From contig DASYAN010000545.1 of the NCBI GenBank assembly GCA_036501345.1, positions 1-9,982 of the forward strand: a stretch of DNA of 9,982 nt, written 5' to 3'. Below are positions 5,143 through 9,982 of the stretch, in pieces; position 1 is the first letter of the stretch, and every line of letters starts with the position of its first letter. A model generated the notes under the pieces. The model ran no database searches, was not told the origin of the DNA, and saw only the letters and a program-made list of their open reading frames with translations. Position numbers and translations under genes: made by a program. The DNA comes from DASYAN01 sp036501345. GTDB lineage: Bacteria; Chloroflexota; Ktedonobacteria; Ktedonobacterales; Ktedonobacteraceae.

Positions 5143-6423
5143 ATGGCAATAGAAGAATTAGCAGAACAAGAAATCACTGTAAAGATTATCGCTTTGCGTC
5201 CTAAAAGCCATGCACAGCAAGGATGGCGTAGCTTCCTGACGACGTGGGGGAGAGCTGCTTTGGCGGTGTTGCCTACGTTCCTGATCACTCGTCTGGTATT
5301 GCTATTGCTCACCTATTTCGCAGGCGTCATCTTCAATGCCCCTCCTGATACCTCGTTCCCTTTAACCTTCAATACTGTCTTCTATAGCTGGTACCACTGG
5401 GATGCTACACGCTACCTTACCATCGCAACCCAAGGTTACTTGAGCCAGGGATATGTGGCTTACTTTCCCCTCTATCCCGCCCTCGTACATACCTCGAGCG
5501 CGATCCTGCACCAGGACCCATTGATCATTGGCATGCTTATATCTAATCTAGCATTTCTCGGGGCATTGATGGTGCTCTATCGCTTTGTTACTAAAGAATT
5601 TGACCAGGAGACGGCAAAACGTTGTGTACTCTATATAACGATTTTTCCCACAGCTGCCCTGTATTTCGCCGCATATGCTGAGTCTCTCTTTCTCTTCTTT
5701 GTTCTCGCTTCTTTTTATACATCACGTCGGGGTATGTGGTGGCTGGCAGGCCTTTTTGGAGCATTGGCAACGCTCACAGATGCTGCCGGTATCCTACTCC
5801 TGGTCGTCTTTTTATGCGAGCTTGCTTTTGCAGCGCGACAAAAGATATTTTATAAGCAAATGGACCAAAGCCTTCCATCATGGCTTATTCCACTATGTGC
5901 CATTTTGCTCATCCCCCTAGGCCTCTCAATCTATGCCTATGCTCTCCAAAAACAACTCGCAGATTCTTTTGCCTTTTTGCGTTTCGAGGATGGCACCAGT
6001 AGATTGCATTTTCCCTGGACTGCTCCTCTCGCTGCACTGCACAATATAGTCAGTTCATCGCCATATACCTTTGCTGCAGTCCATAGTCTTTTTGAACTGA
6101 TTATTCTCCTCCTTTTGCTTTTTCTATTAATTTCTATGTTTTTTGGTTCAAAAAATTTGATAAGAAGTTATTGGAACCTTATTCTCTTTATGATATTAAT
6201 GATTATCTATTCAGTAGTGCTTCCCACAATGCCAGGCGTGATGCCTAGCCCGTACGACCCGTTACCAGCACTTCAGACTGGTGCACTGACAACATTTGTC
6301 GCCTTTATTGCACTAGCACGCCTGGGAAAACACCCATGGTTTCACCAGGGATATCTCTTACTCTCATTACCGCTCTTCACGTTCATGACTATACAACTGC
6401 TTTCTAATCACTGGAGCTTTTAG
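5143..6423 (+). CDS. Polytopic membrane glycosyltransferase, PIG-V/GT39-like (GT-C fold)
   Basis: The 426-residue protein has many hydrophobic helices, starting at about 38-62, 128-148, 165-192 and 198-230. Others lie near 248-268, 311-335, 343-362 and toward the C-terminus. The first outside loop holds WYHWDATRYLTIATQGY (83-99) with an acidic residue (Asp 87), then VAYFPLYPALV (105-115). AYAESLFLFF (177-186) follows, then LTDAAG (211-216). This order is typical of bacterial PIG-V-like mannosyltransferases and related GT-C enzymes. These transfer a sugar from a polyprenyl-phosphate donor to lipid or protein acceptors on the outer face of the membrane. The usual Arg of the LTR..G motif is replaced by Asp here. 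The ATG at 5143 follows AGGAG at ten bases. It stands alone, with its own promoter and 180 bases before rny. Donor and acceptor are unknown. Confidence 0.85.
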   Translation: MAIEELAEQEITVKIIALRPKSHAQQGWRSFLTTWGRAALAVLPTFLITRLVLLLLTYFAGVIFNAPPDTSFPLTFNTVFYSWYHWDATRYLTIATQGYLSQGYVAYFPLYPALVHTSSAILHQDPLIIGMLISNLAFLGALMVLYRFVTKEFDQETAKRCVLYITIFPTAALYFAAYAESLFLFFVLASFYTSRRGMWWLAGLFGALATLTDAAGILLLVVFLCELAFAARQKIFYKQMDQSLPSWLIPLCAILLIPLGLSIYAYALQKQLADSFAFLRFEDGTSRLHFPWTAPLAALHNIVSSSPYTFAAVHSLFELIILLLLLFLLISMFFGSKNLIRSYWNLILFMILMIIYSVVLPTMPGVMPSPYDPLPALQTGALTTFVAFIALARLGKHPWFHQGYLLLSLPLFTFMTIQLLSNHWSF

Positions 6424-6449
6424 ATAGCTTGCTCTCCCCTTTTTTCTGC

Positions 6450-6478
6450 TTGACGTATTCTTAACACTCCTATATAGT
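6450..6478 (+). promoter_or_regulatory. Candidate promoter P1 of rny-PHP
   Basis: TTGACG (6450-6455) and TATAGT (6473-6478) are separated by 17 bases, each one mismatch from consensus. Transcription would start near 6485, leaving a leader of about 120 bases before the GTG start of rny. Confidence 0.55.
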
Positions 6479-6502
6479 ATGCTTGGCGTATATTGCACAC
6501 TT

Positions 6503-6531
6503 TTGCACATCGCAAATAACTGTCATATATA
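6503..6531 (+). promoter_or_regulatory. Candidate promoter P2 of rny-PHP
   Basis: TTGCAC (6503-6508) and TATATA (6526-6531) are separated by 17 bases, downstream of P1. The -35 is less close to consensus. The start would be near 6538, about 65 bases before the rny start codon. Confidence 0.35.
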
Positions 6532-6603
6532 CACAGTATTCATAATTGCCATCATCAAGCCTTAATAGGCCTGTTTGCCTTATTATCTGGAGGTTAGGCC
6601 GAC

Positions 6604-8160
6604 GTGTTAAATAGCCCAATCATCGTTGCCCTTATTCTGGCAATACCACTGGGAGCAATTGTGGCACTCTTTGCCGGGTATTACATAGGGTCGACGCGTA
6701 ATAAAGTGCGCTTTGAAGAAAGCCTCCGTGCACAGAAGGAGACCAGCGAACAACGCCTTCTAGAAGTACAGGAGCAACAACACCAAGCTTCGCGCGAAGC
6801 ACGCGAGGAAACAGCGCGTTTCCGTGCAACCATGGAACGTGAAAATGCAGAACGGCGCTCAGAACTGCAACGTCAGGAGCACCGTCTCCAACAAAAAGAA
6901 GAGAACTTTGACCGCAAAATCGATGCTCTAGAGCAACGTGAGCACAAATTGAGTAGCAAACAGCGTGATCTGGAGCAAGCACGTGATGAGCTAGAGCAGC
7001 TCAAACGACAGCAAATCAGCGAACTTGAGCGTATTGGCCAGTTGACTGTAGAACAGGCGAAAAACATCCTGCTCGAACGTTTCGAAAGTCGAGCACACGC
7101 CGATGCGTCTCAACGTATTCGTATGATCGAAGAGCAGACACGCGAAACTGCTGAGTCATATGCACGTGAGATTATCACCCTGGCCATTCAGCGTTGCGCC
7201 TCTGATCAAGTGGCCGAGGCGGTCGTCTCGGTAGTTCCACTCCCCAATGACGAAATGAAGGGACGCATTATCGGACGCGAAGGACGCAATATCCGTGCTC
7301 TGGAGGCGGCAACGGGTATTGATCTCATCATCGATGATACACCGGAAGCAGTCATCCTCTCTGGCTTCGACCCGGTACGTCGTGAAGTGGCCCGGATTGC
7401 ATTGACAAAGCTAATCCTGGATGGGCGCATCCATCCCACACGCATCGAGGATGTCGTCGCTAAGGCACAGCAAGAAGTTGATGGCATCATTCGCGAAGCA
7501 GGTGAAAATGCCGCCATGGAAGCCAATGTCCATGGCTTGCAGCCCGAATTGCTCAAGATCCTCGGCCGCTTGCATTTCCGCACCAGTTATGGGCAGAATG
7601 TATTAGCACACTCCGTAGAAGTATCTATCCTGGCTGCAACCATGGCATATGAGCTTGGAGCAGACGTCAATATATGCAAGACGGCAGGATTGTTACACGA
7701 TATGGGGAAAGCTATCGACCAGGAAGTTGAAGGCCCTCATGCGATCATTGGCGGTGAGATCGCACGGCGTTTTGGAAAATCGCCGAAAATTATCCATGCG
7801 ATGGTTGCACATCATGCCTCCGAGACGGAGCCTCAGACACTTGAGGCTGCTATCGTTCAGGCTGCAGACGCCATCTCAGCCGCACGCCCTGGTGCCCGGC
7901 GTGAGACGATTGATCTCTATATTAAGCGCCTAGAAGCACTAGAACATATCGCCAATTCATTCACTGGCGTGGAGAAATCCTTCGCCATTCAGGCGGGCCG
8001 TGAAGTACGCATTATCGTGAAGCCAGAGGAGGTAGACGAATATGCAGCATCTCGTCTGGCCAGCGATATCGCTCATAAGATCGAGGAAAACCTGGACTAC
8101 CCTGGTCAGATCAAGGTTTGCGTTGTCCGCGAAACGCGGTCAGTCGACTACGCGAGATAG
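6604..8160 (+). CDS. rny: Ribonuclease Y (membrane-anchored endoribonuclease)
   Basis: RNase Y starts mRNA decay by endonucleolytic cleavage at the inner face of the membrane in bacteria that lack or supplement RNase E. The 518 residues match the family's usual length of about 520. Residues 5-29 are the membrane anchor and 33-180 a long charged coiled coil rich in Glu, Gln and Arg. A KH RNA-binding domain follows at about 210-275 with the loop RIIGREGRNI (221-230). The HD phosphohydrolase domain covers about 330-425: HSVEVS (His 336), GLLHDMGKA (His 365/Asp 366), AMVAHHASE (His 403/404) and QAADAISAARPGARR (Asp 422). All metal-binding residues expected for an active enzyme are present. Translation begins with GTG, ten bases after GGAGG. 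The PHP gene follows after 13 bases, so the two are probably cotranscribed. Confidence 0.98.
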   Translation: MLNSPIIVALILAIPLGAIVALFAGYYIGSTRNKVRFEESLRAQKETSEQRLLEVQEQQHQASREAREETARFRATMERENAERRSELQRQEHRLQQKEENFDRKIDALEQREHKLSSKQRDLEQARDELEQLKRQQISELERIGQLTVEQAKNILLERFESRAHADASQRIRMIEEQTRETAESYAREIITLAIQRCASDQVAEAVVSVVPLPNDEMKGRIIGREGRNIRALEAATGIDLIIDDTPEAVILSGFDPVRREVARIALTKLILDGRIHPTRIEDVVAKAQQEVDGIIREAGENAAMEANVHGLQPELLKILGRLHFRTSYGQNVLAHSVEVSILAATMAYELGADVNICKTAGLLHDMGKAIDQEVEGPHAIIGGEIARRFGKSPKIIHAMVAHHASETEPQTLEAAIVQAADAISAARPGARRETIDLYIKRLEALEHIANSFTGVEKSFAIQAGREVRIIVKPEEVDEYAASRLASDIAHKIEENLDYPGQIKVCVVRETRSVDYAR

Positions 8161-8173
8161 GTGAAATTGCTCA

Positions 8174-9058
8174 ATGACAAATTATATTGACCTTCATACG
8201 CATTCTACTGCTTCAGATGGGATTTACTCGCCCACCGACCTGCTGCAGCGTGCCCACGAGGTTGGTTTACGTGTTTTGGCACTGACCGATCACGATAGTA
8301 CAGAAGGCCTGGACGAAGCCTCTGAGGCCGCATTGCACTTGGCTATCGATTTTATCCCTGGCATCGAAATCAATACCGATGTAGCCCAGGATGAGATCCA
8401 TGTCCTGGGCTATTACCTTGAGTACGAACGGCCAGAATTTCAGGCTATTCTGCAGGTATTACGAGACGCTCGTATTCACAGAGGCCAGCATATGGTTGAA
8501 CTTCTCAATCAACAGGGAGTTCATATCACATGGGACCGTGTCCGCCAGATTGCCCAGGGAGCTGTCGGTCGGCCTCATGTCGCCCAGGCTTTGCTAGAGG
8601 CAGGATATATTAAGTCAATTGGGGAGGCATTTGACAAGTATATCGGAAAGAACGGTCCAGCTTATGTTCCTCGCTACAAGCTTACGCCAGTCGATGCAAT
8701 TCGCTTGATCAGAAGCGCCAACGGCTTACCGGTGATGGCTCATCCAATTACCGTGCCGGGGCTAGATGAACTGCGCAAATGGCTGCCTGAACTGGTCGCA
8801 GAAGGCTTGGTCGGGCTGGAAACCTACTACGGCCCCTACACACCCGAGCAAGTGCAAGAACTGCACAAACTTGCCGACCAATACCATCTGATTCCCACAG
8901 GGGGTACTGACTTCCACGGTCCTGATATCCATCCCACCCCACTGGGAGGCCGCTTCGTTCCCTTTGAAGCCGTTGAACGCTTGAAGGCCGAAGCAGAAAA
9001 GCGTGCTGGCAGTACGCCGCCATCATTCGAATTGCCGCCTCCTGTCGAGGAAAAATAG
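8174..9058 (+). CDS. PHP-domain phosphoesterase, TrpH/YciV (RNase AM) type
   Basis: The 294-residue protein has the length and motif order of TrpH/YciV proteins. Characterised members hydrolyse 3',5'-nucleoside bisphosphates or act as 5'-3' exonucleases on short RNA (RNase AM). The trinuclear metal site is complete: DLHTHSTASDG (His 8, His 10, Asp 15), TDHD (His 40), PGIEINT (Glu 65), EIHVLGYY (His 76), GRPHVA (His 135), MAHP (His 190) and GTDFHG (Asp 246, His 248). Residues 100-165 form the helical insertion usual in this group. The Pro/Glu-rich tail from about 280 is probably disordered. The ATG at 8174 follows AGGTG overlapping the rny stop region. Its place behind rny suggests a role in removing RNA fragments (inference). 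The exact substrate is not determined by sequence. Confidence 0.92.
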   Translation: MTNYIDLHTHSTASDGIYSPTDLLQRAHEVGLRVLALTDHDSTEGLDEASEAALHLAIDFIPGIEINTDVAQDEIHVLGYYLEYERPEFQAILQVLRDARIHRGQHMVELLNQQGVHITWDRVRQIAQGAVGRPHVAQALLEAGYIKSIGEAFDKYIGKNGPAYVPRYKLTPVDAIRLIRSANGLPVMAHPITVPGLDELRKWLPELVAEGLVGLETYYGPYTPEQVQELHKLADQYHLIPTGGTDFHGPDIHPTPLGGRFVPFEAVERLKAEAEKRAGSTPPSFELPPPVEEK

Positions 9059-9084
9059 CCAGAACCAACAATCAAGAGACGAGA

Positions 9085-9982
9085 TCATTTTTGATAGCGA
9101 TAGAGGTGCTCTCCTCGGCTAGCATCACGCCAACGACTCGTCTCTCTCCCTTCGTTCAAGGTAGTTTGACGCCGCAATTGCTCCCGCTCTATCCGTTCAT
9201 CTAGCAGTAAGCTACCCACAATAGCAGCAACCTCTTCAACACTTAATACCTCATGCTCTTTCTTGTACTCCTGTTCAGCCGATACTACCGCGCTCTGGCT
9301 GCGCCCATCCCACTCTTCGGCAATAAAATCGGTCGAGAAGTCGGCTGCCATGAAGCGCGGATGCTCCATCAGCCAACGAGCGAAGGGCAGAGTTGTGCGC
9401 ACTCCAACAATCTGGTACTCAGCCAGAGCACGTCGCATGCGAGCTATGGCCTGTGTGCGATCCTTACCCCAGACAACCAGCTTGGCCAGGAGCGGATCAT
9501 AAAATAGCGGTACCTGCAGACCGGGATAGAGACTACTCTCAATGCGCACTCCTGGACCGGACGGTTCCTGCAATGCCTGCACAGTACCGACAGCAGGCAA
9601 GAAGCGATTGTCTGGATCTTCTGCCGAGATTCGACACTCGATAGCCGCTCCATGCAGCACAATCTCATCTTGCCTGAATGAGAGTGGCAAGCCAGCGGCA
9701 ATGCGAAACTGTTCCTGCACTAGGTCCACACCAGTACACAACTCGGTTACCGGGTGTTCTACCTGGATACGCGCATTCACCTCTAGGAAATAAAAATTAC
9801 CGTCAGGTCCTAGCAAAAACTCAGCCGTTCCCGCATTAACGTAATCAATAGAGCGCACCAGATTGATCGTCGCCTCAGTCATACGGGCACGTAATTGCTC
9901 ATCAACCACAGCCGATGGTGACTCCTCGATCAGCTTTTGATGGCGACGCTGGATACTACATTCACGCTCCCCCAGGTGTAGC
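9085..9982 (-). CDS. accC: Biotin carboxylase subunit of an acyl-CoA carboxylase, C-terminal part (partial at right edge)
   Basis: Biotin carboxylase uses ATP and bicarbonate to carboxylate the biotin of a carrier protein, the first half-reaction of acetyl-CoA or propionyl-CoA carboxylase. About 298 residues are in the window; the N-terminal domain and much of the ATP-grasp domain lie beyond the edge. Visible in order: HLGERECSIQRRHQK with IEESPS, AGTAEFLLGPDG, and FLEVNARIQVEHPVTE holding the metal and bicarbonate residues (usually EMNTR). Next come IECRISAEDP with the conserved Arg, FYDPLLAKLVVWG, and the biotin carboxylase C-terminal domain ending near FIAEEWDG. A tail of about 65 residues follows, longer than in the E. 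coli enzyme, highly charged and without a biotin-attachment motif, so the carrier protein must be separate. The gene converges on the PHP gene with 26 bases between stops. The specific acyl-CoA substrate is not known. Confidence 0.96.
   Translation of the reverse strand, partial: LHLGERECSIQRRHQKLIEESPSAVVDEQLRARMTEATINLVRSIDYVNAGTAEFLLGPDGNFYFLEVNARIQVEHPVTELCTGVDLVQEQFRIAAGLPLSFRQDEIVLHGAAIECRISAEDPDNRFLPAVGTVQALQEPSGPGVRIESSLYPGLQVPLFYDPLLAKLVVWGKDRTQAIARMRRALAEYQIVGVRTTLPFARWLMEHPRFMAADFSTDFIAEEWDGRSQSAVVSAEQEYKKEHEVLSVEEVAAIVGSLLLDERIEREQLRRQTTLNEGRETSRWRDASRGEHLYRYQK

Noticed and set aside
9059..9110. Possible bidirectional terminator between the convergent PHP and accC genes
   Set aside because: The 26-base gap has no stem of useful length. 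The only pairing (ATCA/TGAT around a T-run) is four bases and lies in the accC coding end.

Overview
The window looks like a chromosomal segment of a Chloroflexota bacterium, most likely a Ktedonobacteria-type soil organism. The grounds are gene content, not a database match: a membrane-anchored type-1 periplasmic-binding protein with a short TPR-like segment and no transporter genes beside it, an EAD1-trypsin protein, a Uma2 nuclease, and a biotin carboxylase with a long C-terminal tail. Base composition is moderate and the sigma70-type promoters are easy to read. No tRNA, rRNA, CRISPR array or intact insertion sequence was seen.

Left part (1-2520, minus strand). This is a two-gene unit with its own promoter near 2434-2462. 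The first gene encodes an effector-associated domain 1 (EAD1) joined to a trypsin-like serine peptidase with an intact His/Asp/Ser triad. Forty-two bases downstream is a gene cut by the left edge. Its product has a small helical cytoplasmic N-terminal domain, one membrane helix, a TPR-like segment and a Leu/Ile/Val-binding-protein-like receptor domain. By eye the N-terminal domain aligns with the EAD1 domain of the upstream peptidase. The pair therefore reads as a candidate receptor-effector system, in which an outside ligand sensor recruits or controls a cytoplasmic protease through like-with-like EAD contacts. This is the most interesting part of the window.

Middle left (2522-4698, minus strand). 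A tightly packed four-gene operon runs Uma2-family nuclease, an unrecognised 215-residue protein, a divergent Nudix hydrolase and a Fur-family metal-dependent repressor, with gaps of 11-22 bases. A good promoter lies at 4731-4759.

Intergenic 4699-5142. This stretch separates divergent transcription units and is rich in structure: a 13-bp GC-rich hairpin, three tandem AT-rich nonamers, and a 17-bp direct repeat with a 21-bp period. No convincing gene was found in it.

Right part (5143-9982). A polytopic PIG-V/GT39-like glycosyltransferase has its own promoter. Next comes the rny (RNase Y) gene with two tandem candidate promoters, followed after 13 bases by a PHP-family phosphoesterase of the TrpH/RNase AM type. 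This is a plausible RNA-turnover pair. Converging on it from the right edge is the C-terminal two thirds of a biotin carboxylase (accC).
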